This document shows, piece by piece, positions 16,654 to 25,863 of a stretch of 64,000 bases of DNA. The notes beneath the pieces were generated by a model. It was not told the DNA's origin and made no database searches. It worked only from the letters and a program-made list of their open reading frames with translations. The translations under genes and the position numbers were made by a program. The stretch's first letter is position 1. Each line of letters begins with the position of its first letter. Source of the stretch: Pseudogracilibacillus auburnensis (GTDB taxonomy: Bacteria > Bacillota > Bacilli > Bacillales > Amphibacillaceae); the NCBI RefSeq assembly GCF_003201975.1, contig NZ_QJJQ01000008.1, forward strand, positions 62,001 through 126,000, in the 5' to 3' direction.

Positions 16654-17704
16654 TCTATGGAGTTCGATGGCACAACGAGCAGAGCCATACATTCCAGGGG
16701 AGCAATTAAATAAAGAAAATATCATAAAATTAAATACGAATGAAAACCCATATCCGCCTTCCCCTAAAGTAATCGAGGCAATTTCAAAGGAAGTGGGGAA
16801 AGATTTACGGTTATACCCATCACCGACAATGGAAGATCTTCGTTGTTCGATTGCGAGATACTACGGATTAGAGACGGAAAATGTATTTATCGGAAATGGT
16901 TCAGATGAGGTATTAGCTTTTTCATTTATGGCTTTTTTCGAACCTGGGAAACAAATTCTTTTTCCTAACATCACCTATAGCTTTTATCCAGTCTATGCAA
17001 AACTATTCCATATTCCGTATAAAGAAGTCCCTTTAAATAGCGATTTCACTGTTAATGTAGAAAACTTTTTCCATTCGGATGGTGGTGTTATTTTTCCGAA
17101 TCCAAATGCACCAACAAGCATCTATCTACCACTAGAATATGTGGAAAAAATTGTGCAAAACAATCGTGAAAAAGTTGTAATCATTGATGAAGCCTATATC
17201 GACTTTGCACCTGAATCGGCAGTGAAACTAGTTAATCAATACGACAATTTACTCGTTATTCAAACGATGTCAAAATCGCGTGCATTGGCAGGGCTTCGAG
17301 TCGGTTTTGCGCTAGGGAATGAACAATTAATTCAGGCATTAATTCGGATGAAAGATTCTTTTAATTCTTATCCAATTGATCGGCTAGCAATGGCTGGAGC
17401 AAAAGCAGCAATAGAGGATCAAGCATACTTTAAAGAAACAACTGAAAAAATTTTAACGACAAGAACATGGGTGACGAAACAGCTCGAGGCATTGGGTTTT
17501 AAGGTGCTTCCTTCTTCAACTAATTTTGTGTTCGCAAGCCACCCGGAAATGGCTGCAGAAAAAATATATGAGGAATTACGTGAAAAAGATATGTTAATCC
17601 GCTATTTCGGCAAGGAACCAATTGACAACTTTGTACGGATTACAATTGGAACCCGTAAAGAAATGGAGCAGTTTATTGAAACTGTTGGCGAAATAGTAGG
17701 ATAA
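16646..17704 (+). CDS. hisC: Histidinol-phosphate aminotransferase
   Basis: PLP-dependent fold type I transaminase that makes histidinol phosphate from imidazole acetol phosphate and glutamate. The start ATG 16646 has GGAAG six to seven bases ahead; upstream in-frame codons lack a site. Motifs: [22 protein letters not shown], the NPNAPTS loop, IDEAYIDF with the PLP-pyridine Asp, the Schiff-base Lys in [10 protein letters not shown], and FVRITIGT with the substrate-carboxylate Arg. It closes the his operon; no clear terminator follows. In Bacillus subtilis hisC is in the trp-aro region, so its location here differs. Confidence 0.94.
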   Translation: MTNLWSSMAQRAEPYIPGEQLNKENIIKLNTNENPYPPSPKVIEAISKEVGKDLRLYPSPTMEDLRCSIARYYGLETENVFIGNGSDEVLAFSFMAFFEPGKQILFPNITYSFYPVYAKLFHIPYKEVPLNSDFTVNVENFFHSDGGVIFPNPNAPTSIYLPLEYVEKIVQNNREKVVIIDEAYIDFAPESAVKLVNQYDNLLVIQTMSKSRALAGLRVGFALGNEQLIQALIRMKDSFNSYPIDRLAMAGAKAAIEDQAYFKETTEKILTTRTWVTKQLEALGFKVLPSSTNFVFASHPEMAAEKIYEELREKDMLIRYFGKEPIDNFVRITIGTRKEMEQFIETVGEIVG

Positions 17705-17864
17705 TAGTAAGATGTGTGGACTATAACTAAACGTATCAACTCCACAGACGAACGATTAGAGGATAGAAAGGTTAAAATATTACCTGTACAGCGGATGTAT
17801 TTAACGATAAACGTAGTTGATATAAACTGCGCAGTACCATTAAAATAGTGAATATACCATCGCT

Positions 17865-18125
17865 ACGGAAATGCACTCCGCTTTCCGTGGGCGGCTGTTA
17901 AGCCTCCGACGCACAATGTTTATTGCGACGAGTAATCGCAGTCGCAGGACGTGCTAGTGCGGGTGTTGCGACAAACGTTTTCGATGGGATGAACGAAAGT
18001 GCAAAAGCTCTTCGATGGGGCGAGTAAGCGCAGTACCAGTTCCAGGACGTCGCGCCCCTTAACCCGCCTCACTTGCTAGCTCGTTGCGGGGTCTCCGCCC
18101 TCGCTTTCCCTCTTCGCTAAGGAAT
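17865..18125. repeat. GC-rich intergenic repeat element
   Basis: A block clearly richer in G+C than its surroundings. It contains CGCTTTCCGTGGGCGGC, TTGCGACGAGTAATCGCAG and CAGGACGTGCTAGTGCGG. Similar words occur in the MITE at 54954-55507 (CTTGCCGTGGGCGGCTGTTG) and in the repeat at 61073-61647 (CTCCTGCGATTACTCGTCGCAG), so it belongs to the same pool of dispersed non-coding repeats. No coding sequence is seen. The stretch from hisC to here (17705-17864) also shows no gene. Confidence 0.7.
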
Positions 18126-18136
18126 GTCAGAAGCAA

Positions 18137-18787
18137 AATGTAGAGTTCAATACAAGAATGCACTGCTCCAGCGAATAATGCTGAGGTCAAGACAGGTATG
18201 CGCGGTTCCTGCGATTAATGCTGAGGTCAAGACAGGTATGCGCGGTTCCTGCGATTAATGCTGAGGTCAAGACAGGTATGCGCAGTTCCTGCGATTAATG
18301 CAGAGGTCAAGACAGGAATGCGCGGTTCCTGCGATTAATGTGGAGTTCAATACAAGAATGCGCAGTTCCAGCGATTAATGCAGAGGTCAAGACAGGAATG
18401 CACTGTTCCTGCGATTAATGTGGAGTTCAATACAAGAATGCGCAGTTCCAGCGATTAATGCAGAAGTCAAGACAGGTATGCGCAGTTCCAGTGATTAATG
18501 TGGAGTTCAATACAAGAATGCGCAGTTCCAGCGATTAATGTGGAGGTCAAGACAGGAATGCGCGGTTACTGCGATTAATGCTGAGGTCAAGACAGGAATG
18601 CGCAGTTCCAGCGATTAATGCAGAGGTCAAGACAGGAATGCACTGTTCCTGCGATTAATGTGGAGTTCAATACAAGAATGCGCAGTTCCAGCGATTAATG
18701 CAGAGGTCAAGACAGGAATGCGCGGTTCCAGCGATTAATGTGGAGTTCAATACAAGAATGCACTGTTCCAGCGATTAATGCGCAGTT
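18137..18787. repeat. Tandem array, exact 40-bp period (array 2)
   Basis: About sixteen units of 40 bp with no insertion or deletion. The TATGCGC or AATGCGC start recurs at 18157, 18197, 18237 and every 40 bases to 18757. The unit is two 20-bp halves, roughly AATGCGCAGTTCCAGCGATT and AATGCAGAGGTCAAGACAGG. It has the same layout as array 1 (2544-3112) but its own subfamily of bases (CCAGCGATT in place of CGAACGAAT). Two unit types alternate irregularly (AGAGGTCAAGACAGG and GGAGTTCAATACAAG). The 300 bases after it, to 19086, hold nothing recognisable. Confidence 0.95.
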
Positions 18788-19086
18788 TATGGGTTATGTA
18801 AAGGAAATGATGACAATTGGTAGCACGTTTTTAAAACAGTCAAATGAAAAATCCAAAGTAATGAACATTTTTATTGTAGAAATTTGAATCATAATTTGAA
18901 TCTCTCTATGACTAGAACACTTTCGTCCTCTCCCTTTTGTTATGATTGGAGCAAAAGAACAAAACAGCGATTCAAGATAACAAATTAGGTCGACTGATTG
19001 TCATGCAGAAAAACGCTAAGCACAGTGTATGACCATTGGAAATGGATGAAGGACTAGCAGATTTGAATTTCCACCAGTCCCTCCTA

Positions 19087-19566
19087 TTAATCATTAACCT
19101 CTGAAATAGAAAGTTGAATATTTCCAGTGAAATTTTCACCATCCATGTATATATAATTACTTCCACTTGCAAGCTCAATTTCCTCTTCAAATTCTCCCTC
19201 ATCATCCATCAAAACACTAACAGGATCACTTCCTCCAGCAAATGATAAAGTGAATGTTCCTGTTTCGGAATTCGATTCTGCATGCCATTTTAATGTTGTA
19301 CCGTTTCCTTTTTCAACACTAGTACCGCCGAACAGTATTTCCTGTCCGGTAAAGTTGTCATACTCAGCAGTATATGTTCCAACATAGCTGTTAACACCCA
19401 TTTCTCTGTTACCAACCAATTCATTATCTTTATGAATAACCATATCTCCTGCTGATTCAACAACTTGATTATATTTATCTAACACTTTATCTTTCGCAAA
19501 CTCTCCACAACTAGTAAGGGACAGGATACAAATAACGGACAAAAACATAACGATAATCTTTTTCAT
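19087..19566 (-). CDS. Lipoprotein coupled to a Bce-type ABC permease, unknown function
   Basis: 159 residues with a clear lipoprotein signal (MKKIIVMFLSVICIL, lipobox LTSC, Cys20). The mature part is Gly-, Ser- and Asp-rich and reads as beta strands (TLKWHAESNSETGTFTLSF, then a C-terminal GENFTGNIQLSISEV). I do not recognise a named family. Its ATG shares a base with the permease stop codon (TAATG), so translation is coupled. It is therefore very likely part of the antimicrobial-peptide module, perhaps a surface-exposed accessory that binds the peptide or lipid target. It is the last gene of the transcript. The function is inference from position. Confidence 0.75.
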   Translation of the reverse strand: MKKIIVMFLSVICILSLTSCGEFAKDKVLDKYNQVVESAGDMVIHKDNELVGNREMGVNSYVGTYTAEYDNFTGQEILFGGTSVEKGNGTTLKWHAESNSETGTFTLSFAGGSDPVSVLMDDEGEFEEEIELASGSNYIYMDGENFTGNIQLSISEVND

Positions 19567-21452
19567 TATTTCACTGCCAGCCTTACTTGTTTCGTATAAA
19601 AATAACGAACGATAATGAAATAGGCTACTTGGATGACGAAAAAGCTACTAAGAACAAGTGCAGATTCTCGAACGAGATTGTAACCAAACATATGGGATAA
19701 GGCAGTTAATGCGACAGCACCATGGATAATCGCGACAATAATTGGTGCAAAAAATAATATCGTAATTTGTTTACTAATAACCCCGTTCATTTCACTTATC
19801 GTTAATCCAATTTTACTAATTGCTGTAAATTTCATTTTGTCCTCATCCAAATCAGTATACAATCTGAAGTAAAGGAAGCTGCCTGCTGATACGAAAAAGA
19901 CGATTCCAATAAATAAGCCGACAAACATGATTGGACCCCACATTTTATTCATATCATACACAACAGAGTCTACAGCCATAAATTGATAAGGTAATTCATT
20001 GCTTATTTTTTCTCCCGCTGCAATAAGATCTTCTTTTTTTCCATTTTTCACTTGCCAACCAATTACTGTATTTTCGTAGGCAGGCTCAGGAAGCTGCTGG
20101 AAAATATGCTCACTTACAATATAATACGCTCCTACTTCTGGCAATACATCGGGCTTTGCACCAATGTCTTTATTATCTACCTTTATATTCGTTCCATCTT
20201 CAAGAACAATCGTTCTTTTTAGTTCTTTTTCTGGCATCATATTGACGGAACTTTGTCCAACCGTAATTACCTGTTTATTTTCTAACGTAATTTCTTTTTC
20301 CCCAATTAATTTAGCAAATGCATTATAGATTGAAGGGGTAGTAATTAAGGTTGGTAGATCATGATCTCCTTCCTTTTGACTAAAATAGGCCAAGTCGACT
20401 CCTGATTTGTCATACGTAATTTGGTGTTCTGCGAATATATCTTCAATCAGTGTAATGTCTTCGTTTGAAATATCTTCAACTTCCGACTTTAAGGTAAAAG
20501 CAATTGGATTTGCTTCTTTTACACCTGTCGTTAAATATGACTTTAGCCCAACCAATGTTCCAATTGCACTAAAGGCGACAGTTGAAATTATTGCAACCAT
20601 AAAAAATGCTCGAGCATTGTCTTTCATTCGATAAGACAAATCGGAAAATAGTAACATATTTGTTTTTTTCCAAAATAAATTTTCATTGTTTTTTAACTTC
20701 CTAATAATAAACACACTTAATTGGGTAAATAATAAATAGGTTCCAACTGTAACAAGGATAACAACTGGAAGTAAAGCTGCAACTACCGCTACACCTTTTA
20801 CATATACAGCGATTGCGTACCCGCTTCCTAATAAGAGGACAGCTAATACCGTTAAGATAATCGATGCTTTCGGTTCACTCTTGCCAATTTTATCGCCCTT
20901 AATTAATGTGACTAGCTTTTTTGTTCGTAAAACAAAGGTGACAAAAATAGAGATGCACAAAAATAAAATCATAAACGATATAAACGTGAAAACAAGCGCC
21001 TTGATTGGCATGTAAAAATGCAAACTTCCTTCCATTACTAGTACATTTTCCGCCACTAGTAAAATACCTTTGGCAAATACTAGACCTAGAGCAATGCCGA
21101 ACACTGTTGCAAAGAAGCCGATGAGCATATTTTCTAAAAATACCATCCATCGTATTTGTCGATTGGACATCCCTTGTATGATTAAAACACCGAACTCTCT
21201 TTTTCGCGATTGTAAAAAAGAACTCATTGAATAAAGGATGAAGAAAAAGGAAAAGACGTAAATAATTCCTCCGGCAACCGACATGCCCTTTGCTACACTT
21301 ACGTTCATATCATCTCCCGTTAATCCCGGATGAAAAGCAAAATTTAAAAAAGTGAAAAACACCATCACCGTAAACAAACTACTTAAAAAGTAAGCAACAT
21401 ATAAACGTTTATTTCGGAAAACATTATTAAACGCGAACTGACGAAAGGTCAT
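19566..21452 (-). CDS. Bce-type antimicrobial-peptide ABC transporter permease (FtsX-like)
   Basis: A ten-helix MacB/FtsX-fold permease of the BceB/YxdM/PsdB group. These work with an ATPase to free lipid II-cycle intermediates from peptide antibiotics and to signal to a cognate kinase. The sequence shows the N-terminal MTFRQFAFNNVFRNKR start of the YxdM-like branch, helix 1, then three helices ending near residue 190, and a large extracellular domain (about residues 305-505) between the central and C-terminal helices, which is the hallmark of the family. I prefer ATG 21452 because GGGGGG is about eight bases ahead; ATG 21458 is too close. The start lies inside the end of the ATPase gene. The inducing peptide is unknown. 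Confidence 0.9.
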   Translation of the reverse strand: MTFRQFAFNNVFRNKRLYVAYFLSSLFTVMVFFTFLNFAFHPGLTGDDMNVSVAKGMSVAGGIIYVFSFFFILYSMSSFLQSRKREFGVLIIQGMSNRQIRWMVFLENMLIGFFATVFGIALGLVFAKGILLVAENVLVMEGSLHFYMPIKALVFTFISFMILFLCISIFVTFVLRTKKLVTLIKGDKIGKSEPKASIILTVLAVLLLGSGYAIAVYVKGVAVVAALLPVVILVTVGTYLLFTQLSVFIIRKLKNNENLFWKKTNMLLFSDLSYRMKDNARAFFMVAIISTVAFSAIGTLVGLKSYLTTGVKEANPIAFTLKSEVEDISNEDITLIEDIFAEHQITYDKSGVDLAYFSQKEGDHDLPTLITTPSIYNAFAKLIGEKEITLENKQVITVGQSSVNMMPEKELKRTIVLEDGTNIKVDNKDIGAKPDVLPEVGAYYIVSEHIFQQLPEPAYENTVIGWQVKNGKKEDLIAAGEKISNELPYQFMAVDSVVYDMNKMWGPIMFVGLFIGIVFFVSAGSFLYFRLYTDLDEDKMKFTAISKIGLTISEMNGVISKQITILFFAPIIVAIIHGAVALTALSHMFGYNLVRESALVLSSFFVIQVAYFIIVRYFYTKQVRLAVK

Positions 21453-22191
21453 TGTCATTTCCCCCCATTAATGAAAGTGTATCAATAATTTTTTGGAAGA
21501 AAATCTGTCGATTATCGCCTCGATGTATCTCCGAATATAACTGCCCATCTCGAATAAAGATGACTCTATCACAATAGCTTGCCGCTTGTGCGTCATGTGT
21601 CACTAGCATCATCGTCGTTTGTTGTTTTTCATTCATCAATGTGAGCATTTCCATCACATCTTTAGAAGCTTTTGAATCGAGATTTCCTGTCGGTTCATCC
21701 GCTAATACTAATTTCGGTGCATGGATCATTGCTCTTGCTACAGCAGTTCTTTGCGCTTGTCCTCCTGATATTTCAAACGTTCGTTTATTTAAAATTTCTT
21801 TTATGCCCAAAGTTTCTGCAATCGAGTATGCTCTTTCTTTCATCTCTTTTACTCGTTTGCGATCAAGCGTTAAAGGAAGTACGATATTTTCCTCCACAGT
21901 CAATGTGTGCAATAAATTAAAGTCTTGAAAGACAAACCCTAATTCTCGCCGACGAAATTTTGCCAAATTATTTTTATTTAATGTATGTGGATTATTGTCT
22001 TCAATCAACACTTCCCCTGCTGTGGGCTCATCGATCGTTGCAATAATATTAAGAAGCGTTGTCTTTCCACTTCCTGACGGACCCATAATACCGACAAATT
22101 CACCTTTTTCTACTTTTAAATTAATATCTGTTAAAGCGCGATAAGGTATCTTTCCTTCATATACTTTACTTACATTTTTAACGTGTAACAT
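21427..22191 (-). CDS. Bce-type ABC transporter ATP-binding protein
   Basis: Energy-coupling ATPase for the FtsX-like permease directly downstream. Walker A GPSGSGKTT, Q-loop FVFQDFNLL, signature ISGGQAQR (first residue Ile instead of the common Leu), Walker B LVLADEPTGNLDS and the switch His in LVTHDAQAA are all in place. 254 residues, normal for BceA/YxdL. The C-terminal tail runs into the start of the permease gene. A TTACA-N4-TGTAA inverted repeat lies about 80 bases upstream, which is the operator type used by BceR-like regulators, and the matching regulator and kinase genes are encoded just upstream. Confidence 0.93.
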   Translation of the reverse strand: MLHVKNVSKVYEGKIPYRALTDINLKVEKGEFVGIMGPSGSGKTTLLNIIATIDEPTAGEVLIEDNNPHTLNKNNLAKFRRRELGFVFQDFNLLHTLTVEENIVLPLTLDRKRVKEMKERAYSIAETLGIKEILNKRTFEISGGQAQRTAVARAMIHAPKLVLADEPTGNLDSKASKDVMEMLTLMNEKQQTTMMLVTHDAQAASYCDRVIFIRDGQLYSEIHRGDNRQIFFQKIIDTLSLMGGNDNDLSSVRV

Positions 22192-22271
22192 ATAATAACC
22201 CCTTTCGTTTTACCTAATCACTAGCTTATAACAGACGTTCTTAACTCACTATCGAAGTTTCTTTCACTTAT

Positions 22272-22287
22272 CTTACAATGATGTAAG
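22272..22287 (-). promoter_or_regulatory. BceR-type operator upstream of the ABC transporter
   Basis: A perfect inverted repeat, CTTACA-ATGA-TGTAAG. It fits the TNACA-N4-TGTAA motif known for BceR-like response regulators and lies upstream of the ATPase gene. Regulation by the neighbouring response regulator is the obvious prediction. The operator is only nine bases from the start of a mobile repeat at 22297. Confidence 0.75.
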
Positions 22288-22296
22288 GTTTCTTAA

Positions 22297-22638
22297 AGTG
22301 CGTGTTCAAAAAGGAGGATAAAAAGGATCGAGGTCGGCTAAGATCGCTGGCGTCCTGCCAGCAAAGCTGACACTAGCACGTCCTGTGCGTCGCAGTTCGG
22401 GGCGGCGTAGCTTTGAGCAAATGTTTTAGCACACCGGAAAAATGGTCTTCTTTTCCAAGAAACGGAGCGTATGCATTTTAATACGTGAGTAGCGTAAAAG
22501 CAAGCCAATTAGGAAACTTTGCATTAGCCACTGCAAATGCCTTAGTTACGCTTATGCAGTAAGAAAGGATTGATACTTTCTTAACTGCCAAAGAAATGCG
22601 AAGTGTCATTTTTGCCGGACTTTTTGAACAACCTTTTA
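22297..22638. repeat. GTTCAAAAAG-family repeat, copy 2
   Basis: About 342 bp, bounded by AGTGCGTGTTCAAAAAGG on the left and CCGGACTTTTTGAACAACC on the right. It shares inner blocks with the copy at 61073 (ATACGTGAGTA, GCAAATGCC, AAGAAAGGATT). It separates the kinase gene from the ABC transporter genes. Its right end includes the TTA that is the kinase stop codon on the minus strand. Confidence 0.9.
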
Positions 22639-23610
22639 GAAAACAATCCTAAAAGTGGAGCCTTTCCCTTCTGTTGACTCCACTTCTATTTTATGCCCCA
22701 AATACTTGGCAACCTCTTTTACTAAAAAAAGTCCTACCCCCGTTGATTCTCTAAACTTTCGGCCATTTTCCCCAGTGTAAAACGCATCAAAAACACGTTT
22801 AATATCTGCATCTGATATGCCGATGCCAGAATCCGTTATTTCAAGAACCGTATGCCCAAATCTTTTGTTAATGATGATATCAATATGACTGGACTTTCCT
22901 GCTGAATATTTCACCGCATTATGGATGAATTGTGTCATCATAAAAAACAACCATTTTTCGTCTGTTTCAACGGTAATCCCTTCTTGTAATTCTTTTACTT
23001 GTGGAAAAATATGATTTCGAATAAAGAGCCGTTTATTATCTCGATTTACTTCTTGGACTATTTTTAACAGGGATACTCGTTTTATATGAAAGTCTTGTTC
23101 AATCGTCCGAAGCCTTGCCATATAAAGGACCATATTTAAACCTGTTTTCAAGCGATCTGTTTCTTCTCGAAAACTAGAAGCAGCTGGCTCGTCTAGATCT
23201 TCTGCCATTAATTCTAGAACAGAAAGCGGTGTTTTCATTTGGTGAATCCATCGATCCATAAAAATCAAATGTTCTTCTTGTGCCTTATTCATTTCCATTA
23301 ATTGATTCTGATAAGTACTATATTGTGATTTTAATAATTCATTTAGTTCCGTTGCGATCGCTACATGATCTAATTCTTGTAATGATTCGTCAAGCGACCT
23401 AATAGGAGTAGAAAGTCGATGGTAAAATTGACGCCGGCTGACATAATGATAAGCAAGATAACAAAATAGAAAAAACAAACTAAGAAAAATACTATACATA
23501 GCTATTTGGATATGACGAAAACCAGCTAGCCAAAAAATCCCGGCTATCGTGATAAACTGAATGATTTGTACAATGATCAATAGAACATGTTCTCTTAAAA
23601 ACAATTTCAT
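22636..23610 (-). CDS. Intramembrane-sensing histidine kinase (BceS-like)
   Basis: A short sensor kinase whose two N-terminal membrane helices (residues ~10-28 and ~36-56) are joined by only a few outside residues. That is the intramembrane-sensing type that takes its signal from a Bce-type permease. The phosphorylated His is in HQMKTPLSVLELM; ATP-binding boxes are FIHNAVKYS (N), DSGIGIS (G1) and GVGLFLVKEV (G2). ATG 23610 has GGGAG eight bases ahead and overlaps the regulator stop (ATGA). The stop codon coincides with the end of a mobile repeat. It pairs with the response regulator directly upstream and, by type, with the ABC transporter downstream. Confidence 0.92.
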   Translation of the reverse strand: MKLFLREHVLLIIVQIIQFITIAGIFWLAGFRHIQIAMYSIFLSLFFLFCYLAYHYVSRRQFYHRLSTPIRSLDESLQELDHVAIATELNELLKSQYSTYQNQLMEMNKAQEEHLIFMDRWIHQMKTPLSVLELMAEDLDEPAASSFREETDRLKTGLNMVLYMARLRTIEQDFHIKRVSLLKIVQEVNRDNKRLFIRNHIFPQVKELQEGITVETDEKWLFFMMTQFIHNAVKYSAGKSSHIDIIINKRFGHTVLEITDSGIGISDADIKRVFDAFYTGENGRKFRESTGVGLFLVKEVAKYLGHKIEVESTEGKGSTFRIVF

Positions 23611-24308
23611 TCTACTGACTCCCAAGTAGTATGAAGTCTATATCCAACTCCACGTACTGTTTCGATAGCATCTTTTATGCCGATTTCAGCTAACTTTTTC
23701 CGGACTCGTGTAATATTTACATTCAACGTATTTTCATCAACGAATGTTTGATCATCCCAAATTTTTTCTAGCAATGCTTCACGTCCAGCAACCCTTGGGA
23801 ATCTTTCCATTAATGATTCAATAATATCAGCTTCGTTTTTCGTAATAGAAATTTTTTGACCTTTATAATGGATTTCCAATCGTTCCAAATAGAGTTGTAA
23901 TCCGGCTTGCTCAACAACTCTCTCTGTACTCATACTCGCATATTCTCCATAAGCTCGTCTCAATTGACTCCTTATTTTAGCCATCACAATTTCGGGTGAA
24001 AATGGTTTCGTAATAAAGTCATCTCCCCCATTTTCCAGTGCCATTACTTGATCCATTTCCCCCGTTCGTGCCGAGATAAAAATGACAGGACATGTAGAAA
24101 CTTGCCGAATTTGTCTACACCAATAAAACCCGTCATAACTCGGCAAATTTATATCGAGTAAGACGAGATGAGGCTTAATCGAGTGAAAGTCATTCATCAA
24201 AGCTGAGAAATCCTTTACAGTGGACACCTCATACCCATACTTTTTAACTTCTCTATCTAAATGCTCAGCAATTTTGGCGTCATCTTCTACAATTAAAATT
24301 TTTTGCAT
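23607..24308 (-). CDS. OmpR-family response regulator (BceR-like)
   Basis: Receiver domain with acidic pair VEDDAK, phosphoacceptor Asp in LVLLDINLPSYDG, and Lys in ITKPFSP. The C-terminal winged helix (about residues 130-230) has ITKNEADIIESL, DENTLNVNITRVRKKL and VRGVGYRL. ATG 24308 has GGAGG eight bases ahead, while the frame opens slightly earlier at 24323. By context it should activate the ABC transporter operon through the TTACA-N4-TGTAA site at 22272. It is the first gene of the module, which runs regulator, kinase, ATPase, permease, lipoprotein. Confidence 0.92.
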   Translation of the reverse strand: MQKILIVEDDAKIAEHLDREVKKYGYEVSTVKDFSALMNDFHSIKPHLVLLDINLPSYDGFYWCRQIRQVSTCPVIFISARTGEMDQVMALENGGDDFITKPFSPEIVMAKIRSQLRRAYGEYASMSTERVVEQAGLQLYLERLEIHYKGQKISITKNEADIIESLMERFPRVAGREALLEKIWDDQTFVDENTLNVNITRVRKKLAEIGIKDAIETVRGVGYRLHTTWESVE

Positions 24309-24330
24309 TGTTATTTCCTCCATAAAAAAT

Positions 24331-24364
24331 ACATCTTATTTACTATTATATAGCAATAAGATGT
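24331..24364 (-). terminator. Terminator after brnQ
   Basis: A 10-bp stem (ACATCTTATT with AATAAGATGT) is followed on the minus strand by a T run (24330-24325). It separates brnQ from the response regulator gene, so the two are probably separate transcripts. A TATAAT lies in the loop (24350-24345), but I find no good -35 for it. Confidence 0.75.
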
Positions 24365-24380
24365 ATGTTAAATACTTATT

Positions 24381-25739
24381 TCACGCTTTTTGTGTAACGT
24401 CTGTTTTTTGAAACTTTGCAATGATTCCTGTAATAATGATGACGATAACAGCTGGAAGTAGCCAACCAAGCCCTTCATTATAAAGCGGAAGAACAGTTTT
24501 ATAAAAATGAAGAACAGGCTCCATCCAACTAAAATATTCAATTTCAAGTGAACTACATAATGCTTTTAAACCGTCAAAAATACTAATTAAAAATGTTACC
24601 GCTATTGTTGCAACATAAACAATTTGCGAATGGTTAAACAACGGTGACAGAAATGTTAGTAACATTAATACAATTGCCAGTGGATATAGGAACATTAATA
24701 CCGGGATTGAATACGTAATAATATTTGCTAGTCCGAAATTCGCAATAATAAATGTTAATAAAGAGAAAAAGACGACTAATGCTTTATAACTAATAGAAGG
24801 AAATAATGTATTAAAATATTCCGCATTCGCTGTAATAAGTCCGATCGCTGTCGTTAAACAGGCAAGAATAATGACGACCGCTAACATGACATTTCCGAAC
24901 GTACCAAAATAATGGCCAGCGGCTCCACTAAGAACAGGGCCACCTGTATCAAATATTCCTAAAACAGATGTACTTGTTGCTCCAAGAAACCCAATACCAA
25001 CGTAAATAACTCCTAATAAAATAATGGCAATAATTCCTGATTTAGCTGCTTCGGTAAAAATTTGTCCTTTTGCTGTAACACCCATAGACCGAATAACAGT
25101 AATAATAATGATTCCGAATACTAACGAAGCTAAAGCATCCATCGTATTATAGCCTTCCAAAAATCCCTTTACAAAAGCTCCACTTTGATATGCCTCTTCC
25201 GGTGATTGAATTGCTCCCATCGGATTGAACACTGCTGCAAGTAATAAAACAGCAAGTAATACAACGAGCGCTGGCGCTAAAATTTTCCCGACATTATCGA
25301 CAAGTTTTGCCGGAAACATGGAAAATAAAAAGGCGATTGCAAAAAAGATGATCGAAAAAATGAGCAGACCAATTTTTTCATTTCCTTCTCCAATAAACGG
25401 TGCAATTCCAACTTCGTATGCAACAGTTCCAGTTCTAGGTGCAGCAAAAAATGGTCCAATCGTTAAATAAAGCAGTGCAGTAAAAAAGACTCCATATATT
25501 GGGTGGACTCTACTTGATAATTCTTGTAAGTTTTTGCTACCTGAAAAGCCCATGGCTAAAATTCCGAGTAATGGTAAGCCAACACCCGTTATTAAAAATC
25601 CAATGACCGCAGGCCAAATATTTGTTCCTGCATATTGTCCAAGTTGTGCTGGAAAAATTAAATTCCCTGCTCCAAAAAATAATGCAAATAACATAGACCC
25701 AATTGCCACATGAGAAGAAAAAGTAAGTTTGTTCTTCAT
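24381..25739 (-). CDS. brnQ: Branched-chain amino acid transporter, LIVCS family
   Basis: Sodium- or proton-coupled symporter for leucine, isoleucine and valine in the cytoplasmic membrane. 452 residues with about twelve hydrophobic helices. The N-terminal stretch from SSHVAIGSMLFALFFGAGNL through FPAQLGQYAG is the most recognisable BrnQ block. A TAKGQIFTEAAKSGIIA segment lies in mid-protein. Ribosome site GGGAGGG before ATG 25739. It stands between a SurA-like lipoprotein and the Bce module, with terminators on both sides, so it is probably monocistronic. No leader structure such as a T-box is seen in the 124-bp upstream gap. Confidence 0.93.
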   Translation of the reverse strand: MKNKLTFSSHVAIGSMLFALFFGAGNLIFPAQLGQYAGTNIWPAVIGFLITGVGLPLLGILAMGFSGSKNLQELSSRVHPIYGVFFTALLYLTIGPFFAAPRTGTVAYEVGIAPFIGEGNEKIGLLIFSIIFFAIAFLFSMFPAKLVDNVGKILAPALVVLLAVLLLAAVFNPMGAIQSPEEAYQSGAFVKGFLEGYNTMDALASLVFGIIIITVIRSMGVTAKGQIFTEAAKSGIIAIILLGVIYVGIGFLGATSTSVLGIFDTGGPVLSGAAGHYFGTFGNVMLAVVIILACLTTAIGLITANAEYFNTLFPSISYKALVVFFSLLTFIIANFGLANIITYSIPVLMFLYPLAIVLMLLTFLSPLFNHSQIVYVATIAVTFLISIFDGLKALCSSLEIEYFSWMEPVLHFYKTVLPLYNEGLGWLLPAVIVIIITGIIAKFQKTDVTQKA

Positions 25740-25837
25740 GATGACCCTCCCACTTTCTAACTTTTAGTAAATATTGTGCTAACATTCCAAGTTTGATTGC
25801 TCTATTTTTCAGGCAATTCCTCATTAAAAGAGAATAA

Positions 25838-25857
25838 GACGCAAAATGATTTGCGCC
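25838..25857 (-). terminator. Weak terminator after SurA-like lipoprotein gene
   Basis: On the minus strand GGCGCAAA pairs with TTTGCGTC and is followed by a T-rich stretch (TTATTCTCTTTT). It lies seven bases after the stop codon. Confidence 0.6.
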
Positions 25858-25863
25858 ATAACG

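Noticed and set aside
18972-19205. Minus-strand gene overlapping the 3' end of the lipoprotein
   Set aside because: It is a shadow frame of the lipoprotein gene without a ribosome site.
24331-24364. Promoter of the BceR-like gene from TATAAT in the loop
   Set aside because: No acceptable -35 lies 16-18 bases upstream; the hairpin plus T run fits a terminator better.
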